A DNA stretch of 64,000 nucleotides from Haliscomenobacter sp041740695. Its GTDB lineage: Bacteria > Bacteroidota > Bacteroidia > Chitinophagales > Saprospiraceae. Where the stretch lies: positions 1 through 64,000 of the forward strand of contig NZ_JBGSLK010000093.1 of the NCBI RefSeq assembly GCF_041740695.1. Direction: 5' to 3'. The notes beneath the pieces are model-generated. The model was not told where the DNA came from and ran no database searches. It saw only the letters and a list, made by a program, of their open reading frames with translations. This document shows, piece by piece, positions 16,194 to 25,473 of the stretch (the first letter of the stretch is position 1; every line of letters starts with the position of its first letter). The translations under genes were made by a program, and so were the position numbers.

Positions 16194-18872
16194 CTAAAAT
16201 TTTACAGAATAGTTGATTGAAGGTAAAAAAGGTAGGAGGTGAACCCCAACTAGCTTAGAATCTTTCTTCAACTCGCCATTCTCCACTATATATACAGTAC
16301 GGAGTTGATAGTACAATGGATTGCGGCGACTATAGACATTGTATGCACCTACTTGTATGTGGTGTTGAGGTCCTTTGGAGGATAAAAAATGAAAATTCAG
16401 GCCAATGTCAAATCGATGGTATGCTGGCAATCGTTGGCTGTTTTTTGGCCCATAGTCAATCACGGTAACGGGCGGAGATACGCCGGGGATTTCAAGCGTA
16501 AAAGCATCAATGGGTACATTGGTGGCCAACCCAGAGCTGAAGGTCCAGGAAGCAGAGAGGTCGATTTTAGCTGAAAAACGAAAATCACTCCAAATTTTCA
16601 AATCGTGCCGATGATCGTATTTAAAGGGGTAACGTTCGCCAAGATTGATTTTTGGGAAGACCCGATCAGTGCGGCCCAATGAATAGGCAATGTAAGCATC
16701 GATGATTCTATTGTTTTTGCGCAGCATCAGGTCAAGGCCAAAAGCACGGCCTGACCCAATGGTGATGTTTTGTTCCCAGTCATCCAAAAAATCAGCTCCT
16801 TCAGAATAGTTGACCAGGTTTTTCATCTCCTTGTAGTAGCCTTCCAGGGCGACATTCCAGCCGTAGTTTAGATTTTTTCGAAGACCCAGGGTGTATTGCC
16901 AGGCCAATTCAGGCCCAATCTCACCAGTGGAAGGAACCCACAAGTCGGTAGGTAAACCAAGGTTGGTACCAGACAAAAGGTGCAAGAACTGACTCATTCT
17001 ACTGACCGACGCCTCCAAATAGGTTGAGTCACTCAGGAGATAGGAGAGGGCCAAGCGGGGCTCCAAAATGGAATAATTCCGCTGATCCACATTCCAACCC
17101 GACCAGTTCAAACCATAATTGAGGTACAAACGCCGGGACAACATCCGCCTCTCATTTTCCAGGTAAAATGCCCAGCCAGTGGTATACACTTTACGGCTGA
17201 TTTTCCCATCTGGTGAAATGTATTCCTGGAAATCGTCGTCATACTCCTGAATACCGGGTACAAAATGATTGTGTTGTACCCGCAATCCAAAGCGTACCTT
17301 ATTTCCGGGGGCGATGTCCCAGTGAAAATCAGTTCGAGCTCCAAAATCGCGAATACTGGACAGGTAGCGGCCATAATCGGCATCAAAGTGGGTTTGTGGG
17401 GGAGCGCTAGAGAGGATATTCACGGTATCACTTGACGCTGTAGTAATGTTGACATTGAGCTGACTAAAGGTAAAAGTTGTATTGGAAAAAAGTTTTTTCC
17501 CTAAAATATGGCTCCAACGCAAGGAACTCCCGGTATTGGTCCAATACAATTTCTCCCGATAAACTTTTCGAAATCGATAAACTTTAAAACGATCATCCAC
17601 CAATAAGGAAAGGGTATCCTGGGAGTCTCCGGTATTGCCAAAGTGATCTTGGCCACGGTAGAAACTGAAAAAAAGGCGATCTTTTTCTGAAAGCTCTATG
17701 TTGAACTTGGCATTAAAATCATAAAAATTATAATTGCTTTGCCCTTTTTCTCCCTTGCGAGATTTGTAATGTTGAGAATAGGGTTTGAGCATCCAATTGA
17801 GTAATGAAGTGCGACCAGCCAGCAACAAAGAACTTTTGTTTTTGACGATCGGCCCCTCCAAAGTTAAACGACCAGACACCAGACCTAATTCCCCGCTTGC
17901 AGTCCAAAATTCTTTGTTACCATCCCGCATCCGTACATCTAATACCGACGAGAGCCGCCCGGCATAACGCGCCGGAAATGCACCTTTAAGCAATTCCGCG
18001 GATTTGACAATGCTGGTATTAAAAACCGACAATACCCCTGCCGCATGGTTGAAATTGTAAATGGGCACATCGTCGATGATTACCAAGTTGTGTCCCGATT
18101 CTCCACCACGAATAAATATCCCTCCTACACCATCAGGCCCACTTTGAACTCCAGGAAGCATTTGTACTGCACGGATCAGGTCGGTCTCACCACCAATTTT
18201 AGGCATACGTTGCAGCTGATCCAGATCAAAGCTGTATTTCCCAATGCTCATGCCTTCACTTTGCATCGCAGCGGGGATAACCACCCCTTCGATTTGTTGG
18301 CTTTCTCGGTGCATTATAATGCGTAAGAAGGTATCTCGCTGCAAGTTGATGTTTAACGTATCAGAATGAAACCCAATGTAAGAAATACTGATGCGGGTAC
18401 GCCCTTGAGGAAGCGTCAGGCTAAAGATACCTTGTTCATTAGAATGGGTACCCTCATCGTGGTTGATGGCGAAAATATTTGTACCCATCAACGTTTCGGC
18501 ACTTCCCCCAGTTTCTACAATCCCTTGAATGGTATACCGTGAACGGATTTTAGGAGTCAGCATCACTCGGGTAATGATAATGCCTGCTGGATCGGATTGA
18601 TAGGCAAATCCAGTATTGGCTAAAATGGCATTGAGGATGTTTCGAATGCTCTGCCGTTTAAAAACAAGTGGGAAGTTGTTGCGTTTGGGCAATTGGCTAT
18701 CAGAAAAAACAATGTTAAGGTCATAATATTTGCGCAGTTGCTGCAAGGCTTTGGCAGGAGATTGGTCCTCAAAAGTAATGGATACGATACGATCAAGGGC
18801 TTCTTGCGCATGCAGGGAAGAAACCAATAAAAAACAGAACATCATCAGCTTGGGTAGAAGTTTCCCCTTCAT
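16194..18872 (-). CDS. TonB-dependent receptor with STN signalling domain
   Basis: An 892-residue outer-membrane receptor. Order: signal peptide (1-22), STN domain (about 25-105, I-T-F-E-D-Q-S-P-A-K-A-L and G-I-I-I-T-R), carboxypeptidase-like regulatory domain (about 113-195), plug (about 210-320, with G-V-G-G-I-F-I-R-G-G), and a beta-barrel ending in an aromatic residue (N-Y-S-V-K-F). The STN domain normally contacts a FecR anti-sigma factor across the periplasm. FecR and an ECF sigma gene lie directly upstream in the same direction, and a DUF4249 lipoprotein follows. The substrate cannot be read from sequence; DUF4249 receptors are often linked to nutrients such as metal complexes or oligomers. 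Confidence 0.93.
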   Translation of the reverse strand: MKGKLLPKLMMFCFLLVSSLHAQEALDRIVSITFEDQSPAKALQQLRKYYDLNIVFSDSQLPKRNNFPLVFKRQSIRNILNAILANTGFAYQSDPAGIIITRVMLTPKIRSRYTIQGIVETGGSAETLMGTNIFAINHDEGTHSNEQGIFSLTLPQGRTRISISYIGFHSDTLNINLQRDTFLRIIMHRESQQIEGVVIPAAMQSEGMSIGKYSFDLDQLQRMPKIGGETDLIRAVQMLPGVQSGPDGVGGIFIRGGESGHNLVIIDDVPIYNFNHAAGVLSVFNTSIVKSAELLKGAFPARYAGRLSSVLDVRMRDGNKEFWTASGELGLVSGRLTLEGPIVKNKSSLLLAGRTSLLNWMLKPYSQHYKSRKGEKGQSNYNFYDFNAKFNIELSEKDRLFFSFYRGQDHFGNTGDSQDTLSLLVDDRFKVYRFRKVYREKLYWTNTGSSLRWSHILGKKLFSNTTFTFSQLNVNITTASSDTVNILSSAPPQTHFDADYGRYLSSIRDFGARTDFHWDIAPGNKVRFGLRVQHNHFVPGIQEYDDDFQEYISPDGKISRKVYTTGWAFYLENERRMLSRRLYLNYGLNWSGWNVDQRNYSILEPRLALSYLLSDSTYLEASVSRMSQFLHLLSGTNLGLPTDLWVPSTGEIGPELAWQYTLGLRKNLNYGWNVALEGYYKEMKNLVNYSEGADFLDDWEQNITIGSGRAFGLDLMLRKNNRIIDAYIAYSLGRTDRVFPKINLGERYPFKYDHRHDLKIWSDFRFSAKIDLSASWTFSSGLATNVPIDAFTLEIPGVSPPVTVIDYGPKNSQRLPAYHRFDIGLNFHFLSSKGPQHHIQVGAYNVYSRRNPLYYQLRTVYIVENGELKKDSKLVGVHLLPFLPSINYSVKF

Positions 18873-18955
18873 ACTGCTGATTTCGACAAAGCGATTAGGC
18901 GAATGGGAATAATCGCTCTGTGTTTATGATAAGCTAATTCTAGCCCAATCTAAGT

Positions 18956-19963
18956 TTATTTAGGACAAGCCTTTCCTTCCAAACGGAAAACAGTGGAACT
19001 TGTTATATCCAAGTGGAAATCTCCAGTTTTTGCCAACAATTTCAGACTGGATTCGGGGTTGTCTAACTCGAAGTTCCAGGTGAAAATACATTTGGCAAGC
19101 TGAGGATCAGAGAATTCCAAACGATAATCAGAATAGCGGCGCATGATTTCTTGTGCTTCGCCCAAAGTTCGGCCCACGAGTTCTATTTTACGGGTTCTCC
19201 ACACTTTCGTAGAGGCAAAAACCTGATTGTTGTTGCTTGGTACTTTGCTCGGCTGCTTTTGGATCGTGTGGATATACCCTACATAATTTGCAGCAACCTC
19301 AATTCTTTGCTTGTTATCACCCTTACCCATCAAAGCAACCCGCCCCGACATCACCTGCACTTCCGTTTGGGGTTCTGTCTTTAAAGCGCGTACATTGAAA
19401 CTGGTCCCTAACACTTCGATCAAACCATGCGGAGTCTCGATGCGGAAGGGCTTTTGGGGATTGGCCTGTACCTCAAAGTACGCTTCACCACGCAGTTTTA
19501 CATTGCGTACCTTGCTATTCTTTAAGTTGGGGTCAAAACTCAGTTCACTGTTGTTGCTCAACCACACTACCGAATGATCGGGCAATTCGATTTTTTTGGT
19601 TTGCCGTTTATTGGTCGCTAGAGAATTGAATTCGCTGGACGTAGAACTAGGGTTGATCACCCACCAGGCTGTAGCCAATAGTGCAACAATCGAAGCAGCA
19701 ATCAACCAAGCCCGAGGAACCAATCGACGCACTGTTGTATTTTCTGGGGTGTGGTTTTCCTGGATTTTGGATTGAAATTTTTTCCAATTGGCTTCTACGT
19801 CTGGCTCAAAAGATTTTGATTTATAACTCCCCGCTTTTTGCCAAATGGTTTCCAATTCTTGATCCAGTGCAGAAGCATCCGAACCAGCGTCTGTGCGCTT
19901 AGATTCTGGATCTACATCTCCATTTTTCCACTGTTGAACTAAAAATCGAATCTTCTTCTCCAT
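18956..19963 (-). CDS. FecR-type anti-sigma factor
   Basis: A 335-residue FecR protein from the ATG at 19963 (an upstream in-frame start would add 17 residues without similarity). The N-terminal cytoplasmic part (1-80) contains the W-K-K-F motif. One TM helix spans about 84-103. The periplasmic FecR beta domain (about 115-215) has I-E-L-P-D-H-S-V-V-W-L and L-R-G-E-A-Y-F-E-V. The C-terminal DUF4974 domain (about 250-335) would interact with the receptor's STN domain. It lies between its sigma factor and its receptor, as expected for this signalling trio. Confidence 0.93.
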   Translation of the reverse strand: MEKKIRFLVQQWKNGDVDPESKRTDAGSDASALDQELETIWQKAGSYKSKSFEPDVEANWKKFQSKIQENHTPENTTVRRLVPRAWLIAASIVALLATAWWVINPSSTSSEFNSLATNKRQTKKIELPDHSVVWLSNNSELSFDPNLKNSKVRNVKLRGEAYFEVQANPQKPFRIETPHGLIEVLGTSFNVRALKTEPQTEVQVMSGRVALMGKGDNKQRIEVAANYVGYIHTIQKQPSKVPSNNNQVFASTKVWRTRKIELVGRTLGEAQEIMRRYSDYRLEFSDPQLAKCIFTWNFELDNPESSLKLLAKTGDFHLDITSSTVFRLEGKACPK

Positions 19964-20094
19964 TGGCCTGAATATTGTGTAGGGTCTAGTACTGTTTCGT
20001 TTTTCCTTAGACACAAAGAAACTTACATACCCCTATATCCGCACAGCGTTTTTCCATACAATTATGCCGTATAGCAGACAAACGCAACTAGATT

Positions 20095-20679
20095 TTAGCC
20101 CCCCAACCATAAAAATAACAAAATCAAGCCACTTTTTAAATGGGGGAGTAGTCGTTGACGAAGGTATTTGAGGGCTTTGGATACCTGATTCTCTACCGTT
20201 TTTTCAGCAATGCCCAGCTCGGTAGCGATGTCCCGATACGATAATTCTTCATATCGACTGAGTACAAACACCATCCGGCATTTTTCTGGCAATTCGTCAA
20301 TGGCGGCATCGACCAGTTCCTGTAATTCTTCACTACGCAGCAGGTCTATAGCGTCACTTTCTTCAATGGCGATTTCGGGCATACGTTCCTCTGAAGTCCA
20401 CTTGCGGTTGTCTCGCAAATGGTTGAGGGTGCGATTGAGTACTGCGCGCTTGAGGTAGGCTCGCAATGAGGTGGAAATAGTCAGTTTGTCCCGTTTACGC
20501 CACAATTCATACAACACTTCTTGCACCAGATCCTGGGCCAAATGTTCATCGTGTGCTACGCGATAGACCACCTGACACAATTCAGCAAAGTACCTGCGAA
20601 ACAACCATTCAAACGCTTTTTCAGCATTTGTGGACAACAAGTCAAAAAATTCACGGTCGTTGTTCGGCGTAGTCTGCAA
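20095..20679 (-). CDS. ECF sigma factor of the FecI type
   Basis: A 194-residue ECF sigma factor. Region 2 has D-L-V-Q-E-V-L-Y-E-L-W-R-K; region 4 has L-S-Y-R-D-I-A-T-E-L-G-I-A-E-K-T-V-E-N-Q-V. The only available start that keeps region 2 complete is TTG at 20679. The last ~12 residues are strongly hydrophobic (G-L-I-L-L-F-L-W-L), a feature seen in some Bacteroidota sigma factors that may tether them to the membrane or FecR. It leads the FecR-receptor-DUF4249 set. Confidence 0.9.
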   Translation of the reverse strand: MQTTPNNDREFFDLLSTNAEKAFEWLFRRYFAELCQVVYRVAHDEHLAQDLVQEVLYELWRKRDKLTISTSLRAYLKRAVLNRTLNHLRDNRKWTSEERMPEIAIEESDAIDLLRSEELQELVDAAIDELPEKCRMVFVLSRYEELSYRDIATELGIAEKTVENQVSKALKYLRQRLLPHLKSGLILLFLWLGG

Positions 20680-20728
20680 ACAGGATTTGGTTTAGGAAAT
20701 GAAAAATGAAAAGGGAAGATAAAAAGAT

Positions 20729-21361
20729 TTATACTCTTGCTAATATTTTTTGTTCAATTTGATTCAGAACGTAATAAGCCAAGATCCCGAGCCCAACACC
20801 CAAGATGGCCCCTAAGTATACATCTTCAAAAAAATGCTGAACGAGATACATTCTTGAAAGGCCCACCAGTGAAGCAATGCAAAAACAGGTGATGCTCAAC
20901 CAGGGTTTGCGAGGAAAACAAAAAGCAAAAAAAGAAAAAAGTGCAAATGCCGCCATAGTGTGACCCGAAGGGAAGCTGGTCAGGCCTTTGTGCATCTCTA
21001 TGCCAGGAATCAAGTGCAATTGAGCCAATAACCCTTGCTGTTCAAAATACCGATAGGGGCGGGGGTGGTGGAACAAGGTTTTTCCCAACCATGCTACCAG
21101 CGAAACGGCTACACCCAAGAGGGGAATCCCCCAGGCCGCCCGGCGTTTGTACACGAATAAAATGAGGAACACCGCCAAATAACCATAACCTTCACCTACT
21201 TTGGTAAACCAGCGGAAGAAAAAATCGGCCCAGGAGCTTCGATGATCATTCAATTGAATCAACAAAGTGCCTTGGTTAGCAAATAATAGTGGAATACCAC
21301 CCAGCAGGAAAAGGGCAAAAATCGTGAAAAACCAAGGATTATCCTTGAAAAGCTTTGGCAT
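20729..21361 (-). CDS. PAP2-family membrane phosphatase
   Basis: A 210-residue polytopic membrane phosphatase of the PAP2 superfamily, probably acting on lipid phosphates such as undecaprenyl diphosphate or phosphatidic acid. The three-part catalytic signature is intact: K94...R101-P102, P-S-G-H at 131-134, and S-R at 169-170 with H176 and D180. Six TM helices are visible. Its start (21361) lies 23 bases inside the 3' end of the LptF/G-type gene, so the two are likely translationally coupled in one operon. Confidence 0.9.
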   Translation of the reverse strand: MPKLFKDNPWFFTIFALFLLGGIPLLFANQGTLLIQLNDHRSSWADFFFRWFTKVGEGYGYLAVFLILFVYKRRAAWGIPLLGVAVSLVAWLGKTLFHHPRPYRYFEQQGLLAQLHLIPGIEMHKGLTSFPSGHTMAAFALFSFFAFCFPRKPWLSITCFCIASLVGLSRMYLVQHFFEDVYLGAILGVGLGILAYYVLNQIEQKILARV

Positions 21362-22964
21362 TTCTGATTCGATTCAAAAGGTTTTGGAAAAAATAACTCA
21401 AGCCTTCAAACAAGTTTAAAGGTTGATCATTCATGGCTTTGTAGGTCAGCCACATGCCGAGAGGCATCAAAATGATGCAAGGGATCCAGGCCGCTAAGTA
21501 GGCTGAAACGACGAAGGTTTCCGCAATTTTGCGGCAAAAGATGGTCAGAATCACAAAAAACATAAAAAATACAATCGCGACGAGCAGGGGATACCCAAAT
21601 CCGCCCTTGCGCACAATGGCGCCCATCGGTGCACCAATGAACATAAAAATGAAACACACTGCGGCAATGCTGTATTTCATTTGCCAATCGTAAATGAACT
21701 TGACCCGATTTTCTTTGGTCGCATCCAAAGAAGAAGCGGTACTAAAGGTCTGGTTTTGTACCCCCCGTGCTGCTGATTCGGCACGCCCACGCAAGGTCGC
21801 TTTCTCTGCATCACCAAAGGTATCGGCAAATTTAGTCACCACCCCAATCGGTTTGACCCTTTTCAAAATGGTGGAGCGGGCTACCCCAATGCTGATGCTG
21901 TGCGTTGAGTCGAAAGTGGATTCGATCGGTGTCGAAACATTGAGTGGAGTGGGCCCTGATCCCGAGTTACTGACCTGATCGGGTTTGCGCGTATTGGCTC
22001 TTTTGAGTTCTTCACGCAGGTAAGTACTGTCTACCTTAAAAATAGACACGTAATTGGCCACATAGTTGCCGGCTACAACGGTGCGCTTGTGGATATCGCG
22101 GGCCATTGAGTCAGCCGCTGCCTTGAGCGCACGGGAGTCCATGGTCTGGCGGCTTTGTTTGAACAATTCCTCGTTGGTCCGGCTCATTGAAAATTCACTC
22201 AGGTCAAAAACTTTGGTGAATTGTTTGAAACCCGTACGGATAAAGGGGTACTTGCTTTGGCTACTCGCCTGGTAGCCCCTGGATTCAATACATTGGGTGC
22301 CATTGCGCAGCCGCATGACAAAGATGTTGCCACCTTCAGCGCTAAACATTTCACCATCTTTGGCGGTGATGACGGTGTATTTCCCGGAGTTCGACTCGGT
22401 ATGGTCGTAAATGATCACATCTTTGATGGTGCGGCCATCGCCCATTTTTTGGCCAATGTGAATGGTGAAGCCCTGAAAGTCGTCGTTGAATACGCCTACA
22501 TCCAGGCGCAAGGCCGGTTTGGTTTGTTGGATATCCCACATCCGTGAGCCAAACTTGAGGTTGGCCGCAGGAATCATATAATCGGAACAATACCAGGAAA
22601 AGGCTACGGCAAAAAGGGCAAAAACCAGCAATAGGCGCATGATGCGTACCAGGGACAAGCCTGCTGATTTCATACTGGATAGCTCGTAATGCTCCGCAAA
22701 ATTCCCCATCAACATGACCGAAGAAAGCAGAATGCCCAGTGGCAAAGCCATCGGCACAAAACTCACTGCCCGATAAGACAATAATTCAATGACAGTGAAA
22801 AAGCCCAAACCTTTTCCAGCTAGATCGTCGATGTAAATCCACAACATCTGCATCAACAACACAAACAACGACACCGAAAAAGCCACCAAAAATGGAGGAA
22901 TAAAGCTGGTAATGACCAGCTCGTCGATCCTTTTTAGTTTGGGCAATTTGCTTAAAATACTCAT
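21339..22964 (-). CDS. LptF/LptG-family permease
   Basis: A 541-residue YjgP/YjgQ protein, a membrane subunit of the lipopolysaccharide transport ABC complex. Three TM helices lie in the first ~120 residues and three in the last ~110. They flank a large periplasmic beta-jellyroll domain that is longer than usual because of a low-complexity S/T/R-rich insert around residues 310-400. Conserved blocks include E-H-Y-E-L-S-S-M-K-S-A-G and G-A-P-M-G-A-I-V-R-K-G-G. It cannot be told whether this one is LptF or LptG. Co-directional and overlapping with the PAP2 gene. Confidence 0.88.
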   Translation of the reverse strand: MSILSKLPKLKRIDELVITSFIPPFLVAFSVSLFVLLMQMLWIYIDDLAGKGLGFFTVIELLSYRAVSFVPMALPLGILLSSVMLMGNFAEHYELSSMKSAGLSLVRIMRLLLVFALFAVAFSWYCSDYMIPAANLKFGSRMWDIQQTKPALRLDVGVFNDDFQGFTIHIGQKMGDGRTIKDVIIYDHTESNSGKYTVITAKDGEMFSAEGGNIFVMRLRNGTQCIESRGYQASSQSKYPFIRTGFKQFTKVFDLSEFSMSRTNEELFKQSRQTMDSRALKAAADSMARDIHKRTVVAGNYVANYVSIFKVDSTYLREELKRANTRKPDQVSNSGSGPTPLNVSTPIESTFDSTHSISIGVARSTILKRVKPIGVVTKFADTFGDAEKATLRGRAESAARGVQNQTFSTASSLDATKENRVKFIYDWQMKYSIAAVCFIFMFIGAPMGAIVRKGGFGYPLLVAIVFFMFFVILTIFCRKIAETFVVSAYLAAWIPCIILMPLGMWLTYKAMNDQPLNLFEGLSYFFQNLLNRIRNAKAFQG

Positions 22965-23162
22965 TCGCTACACGTTTCGAAACTTAAAGTATAGGCTCAC
23001 TCGCAAATACGATGCAATTTCCATGAAAAACGCTGCACTTGCAAATCGTTTTTTGAAAAACAGCGATAAAACAGGGCTTTCAAAGTTTTTTCAAAAAAAA
23101 TTTACTTTGCTGTAACTTTATTTTTTCCCTGTCGTCTTCCATTTGTTTACGCCTTGGGGACA

Positions 23163-23199
23163 ATAAAAATAAGTGTTCATTTTGCCCCACTACTTAGGA
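23163..23199. repeat. Copy of short dispersed motif before sigma gene
   Basis: AATAAAAATAAGTGTTCATTTT and TTTTGCCCCACTACTTAGG match the arms of the hairpin at 11357-11484 almost exactly, here brought together without the inner stem. It ends four bases before the sigma factor ATG at 23203, so it forms the 5' leader of that operon. Confidence 0.65.
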
Positions 23200-23202
23200 T
23201 CT

Positions 23203-23709
23203 ATGAACCCGACTGATTTTAAAAACACCATCCTGCCATACAAGGACAAAATGTTCCGCCTGGCTTTGCGCTTGTTGAACAAGCGGGAAGAGGCGGAGGA
23301 TTTGGTCCAGGAAGCCTTGATTAAACTCTGGCAGCAGCAGGATCGTTTGGCAGAGGTGCAAAACCTGGAAGCCTGGGTGATCCGCCTGACCAAAAATCAG
23401 TGCATCGATCGCCTTCGCGGCAGCAAAAATGGGCACAAGGAATGGAAAGATGGCCTGGACTGGGCAGATTCCACTCCCTTGCCCGATGCACGCACCGAAT
23501 CGGCAGATACCATGAACAAGTTACAAAAACTCATGGAACGCCTGCCCGAAAACCAACGCCTCGTGATGCAATTGCGCGATGTAGAAGGCATGAGTTACCA
23601 GGAAGTGGCCGAGGCATTGGACTTTCCACTGGCTCAGGTGAAAATCAACCTATTCCGAGCGCGGCAAACCATGAAAAGCATTTTAAGTAGTAGAACCCCA
23701 CAAGTTTAA
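23203..23709 (+). CDS. ECF sigma factor
   Basis: A 168-residue ECF sigma factor from the ATG at 23203 (an upstream in-frame ATG at 23173 lies in a repeat and is less likely). Region 2 has A-E-D-L-V-Q-E-A-L-I-K-L-W-Q and L-E-A-W-V-I-R-L-T-K-N-Q-C-I-D; region 4 has M-S-Y-Q-E-V-A-E-A-L-D-F-P-L-A-Q-V-K-I-N. It heads an operon with a membrane anti-sigma-like gene five bases downstream and three DUF4252 genes, suggesting autoregulation of a small envelope stress regulon. Confidence 0.92.
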   Translation: MNPTDFKNTILPYKDKMFRLALRLLNKREEAEDLVQEALIKLWQQQDRLAEVQNLEAWVIRLTKNQCIDRLRGSKNGHKEWKDGLDWADSTPLPDARTESADTMNKLQKLMERLPENQRLVMQLRDVEGMSYQEVAEALDFPLAQVKINLFRARQTMKSILSSRTPQV

Positions 23710-23714
23710 ATACC

Positions 23715-24236
23715 ATGAAACAGCAGCAAATTCAATCCCTTTTAGACAAGTATTTCGCTGGCGAAAGTAGCCTGCAAGAGGAAGCCCAACTGCGGCAATT
23801 GTTACAAACAGAACCCATTTCAGCAGAACATTTGAATTACCGCGAATGGTTTCAATTGCTGGAAGAAGAAGCTGAACTGAGTTTGGGTGATGATTTTGAT
23901 GCTAAAGTGATGGCCGCGATCGAAGCCTCCAATAAGCCAAAACCAGTGATCCGCACTCTTTCAGTAGCCTGGGTCTTGCGCATTGCCGCAGTGTTCGCTC
24001 TTGTCGCTACTGGATTGTGGTGGCTGGTTCGCTCCAACCCAGTCGAGCAGCCCATTGTGGCTGAGGCAGAGGTGAAAGTCATCGATTGGTCCAAATACGA
24101 GCCCAAAACGGTTGAAGAAGCCTATGAAGTTACCCGTAAAGCCTTGCGTAAGGTAGCCACTGAATTCAACGAAGGCACCGCCATTGCTACCCAGAGTATT
24201 GATAAAATGGGGGAAATGGGGAAACTGATTAAATAA
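23715..24236 (+). CDS. Single-pass membrane protein, probable anti-sigma factor
   Basis: A 173-residue protein placed five bases after the sigma gene. The N-terminal ~75 residues are helical and acidic with the opening Q-S-L-L-D-K-Y-F-A-G-E-S-S-L-Q-E-E, a start common in Bacteroidota anti-sigma factors. One TM helix lies at about 84-105, and a short periplasmic tail follows (K-Y-E-P-K-T-V-E-E-A-Y). No zinc-binding HxxxCxxC motif is present. The role is inferred mostly from position. Confidence 0.78.
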   Translation: MKQQQIQSLLDKYFAGESSLQEEAQLRQLLQTEPISAEHLNYREWFQLLEEEAELSLGDDFDAKVMAAIEASNKPKPVIRTLSVAWVLRIAAVFALVATGLWWLVRSNPVEQPIVAEAEVKVIDWSKYEPKTVEEAYEVTRKALRKVATEFNEGTAIATQSIDKMGEMGKLIK

Positions 24237-24244
24237 GTTGAGGA

Positions 24245-24345
24245 GGTTTAGGAAGGTTGAGAAGGTTTAGACTACCGCAGCGATTTTGACGGTGTCCTTG
24301 TCCAAGGCGCTGCGGTAGCCTAAACCTTCTCAACCTCTCTAAACC
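24245..24345. repeat. Long hairpin repeat, family member 2
   Basis: Arms 24245-24282 and 24308-24345 are 38 bases each with three mismatches; the inner stem is CTACCGCAGCG. The 25-base loop contains a 23-base core that differs from the loop at 4583-4605 in three positions. It sits between the anti-sigma-like gene and the first DUF4252 gene in the same operon, so it would be transcribed and could set the ratio of the two parts. Confidence 0.88.
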
Positions 24346-24374
24346 AAACAGACATCCTTTTTAAATCAAGCAAT

Positions 24375-24899
24375 ATGAAAATCAAGCATTTTTTCACCCT
24401 GGCCATCATTGCAATGGCCGCTGTAAATGGTCTGGCTCAAGGGACTACGAATACCGCTGCCAGTGCCATTGACAAGTACTTTTCCAGTTATGTGGAGGAC
24501 AAACGTTTTGATGTGGTGTACATCAGTCCAAAATTGTTCCAGATGATTGGCCGGATCGATTCCAAAATCCTGGACATGGAGGATGACGCTGAAGCCAAAG
24601 CGGTGCTGGATATGGCCAAAGACCTCCAGGGCTTGCGCATCCTGACCACCGACGAAACGCCGGAATTTTTTTATAAGGAAGCCAAAGCCAAAATCAATAC
24701 CAAGGAATACGAGGTACTGCTGACGGTGCGCGACAAAGATGGCGACAATGTGGAATTTTTGATCAAAGAAACCAATAATGTCATCCAGGAACTCCTCCTC
24801 TTGTCCGGTGGTAAGGATGAATTTGTGCTCTTGAGCTTCATGGGCAACCTGGATTTGAACAAAATCACCCGTTTGGCCAAAGAAATAGAGAAGAAATGA
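24375..24899 (+). CDS. DUF4252 protein 1
   Basis: A 174-residue exported DUF4252 protein of unknown function. Signal peptide 1-21 (ending G-L-A-Q). The mature part follows the family pattern: I-D-K-Y-F-S-S-Y, a K-L-F-Q-M-I block, G-L-R-I-L-T-T-D, and the closing beta region E-L-L-L-L-S-G-G and L-L-S-F-M-G-N-L-D-L-N-K-I-T-R-L-A-K. First of three paralogs; its stop overlaps the next start (ATGA at 24896), indicating translational coupling. Confidence 0.87.
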   Translation: MKIKHFFTLAIIAMAAVNGLAQGTTNTAASAIDKYFSSYVEDKRFDVVYISPKLFQMIGRIDSKILDMEDDAEAKAVLDMAKDLQGLRILTTDETPEFFYKEAKAKINTKEYEVLLTVRDKDGDNVEFLIKETNNVIQELLLLSGGKDEFVLLSFMGNLDLNKITRLAKEIEKK

Positions 24900-25441
24900 G
24901 AACGGCGATCCTCCTCCTGACCCTGGCCGCCCTGAGTAGCAGCTTATCTGCTCAAAGCTCAGTAGGCGAATTTTACCAGAAATTCAAAAAGCAGGAAGCC
25001 GTTACCAACTTCAAATTACCCGGTTGGCTGGTCTGGATTGGCACGGGGCTCGTTTACAACAGCATTAAGGATGAAGAAACCCGTACCTGGCTGCGCCTGT
25101 CGCGCAAGATGGGTAAAATTCGCCTGTTGCAGAGTGAAAACAGCAACAGCATTACCAAGGAGGATTTGTCAAACTTTGTCGGCGGTCTCAAAGCCAACAA
25201 CGGATATGACGATTTGGTCTACGTTCGCAACGAAGACACCGACCTCAACATCATGATTCGGGAAGGTTCTAAAGGTCGGCTCAAAGAGCTCCTGGTTGTG
25301 GGCAGCGATGATGGGGAAACCATCTTCCTGAGCGCCAAAACCCGCCTGCGCATGAAAGACATCAACGAGGTGCTGGATCATTACCTGAAGGAACTGGGTT
25401 GGAAAGAAAAAGCCAAAGCCAAAAAATTACCTCAAGCCTAG
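24896..25441 (+). CDS. DUF4252 protein 2
   Basis: A 181-residue exported protein, the second DUF4252 paralog. Signal peptide 1-19 (S-L-S-A-Q). It keeps the family ending I-F-L-S-A-K-T-R-L-R-M-K-D-I-N-E-V-L and has a Lys/Ala-rich tail. It starts inside the stop codon of the first copy. The mature N-terminus is more hydrophobic than in the others (W-L-V-W-I-G-T-G-L-V). Function unknown. Confidence 0.85.
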   Translation: MRTAILLLTLAALSSSLSAQSSVGEFYQKFKKQEAVTNFKLPGWLVWIGTGLVYNSIKDEETRTWLRLSRKMGKIRLLQSENSNSITKEDLSNFVGGLKANNGYDDLVYVRNEDTDLNIMIREGSKGRLKELLVVGSDDGETIFLSAKTRLRMKDINEVLDHYLKELGWKEKAKAKKLPQA

Positions 25442-25473
25442 CTGCTACTTAGCAGCACAAACTCATCAACACC

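Noticed and set aside
22965..23202. RNA gene between the LptF/G-type gene and the sigma gene
   Set aside because: No cloverleaf or other conserved RNA fold was seen; it holds AT-rich DNA and the short dispersed repeat.
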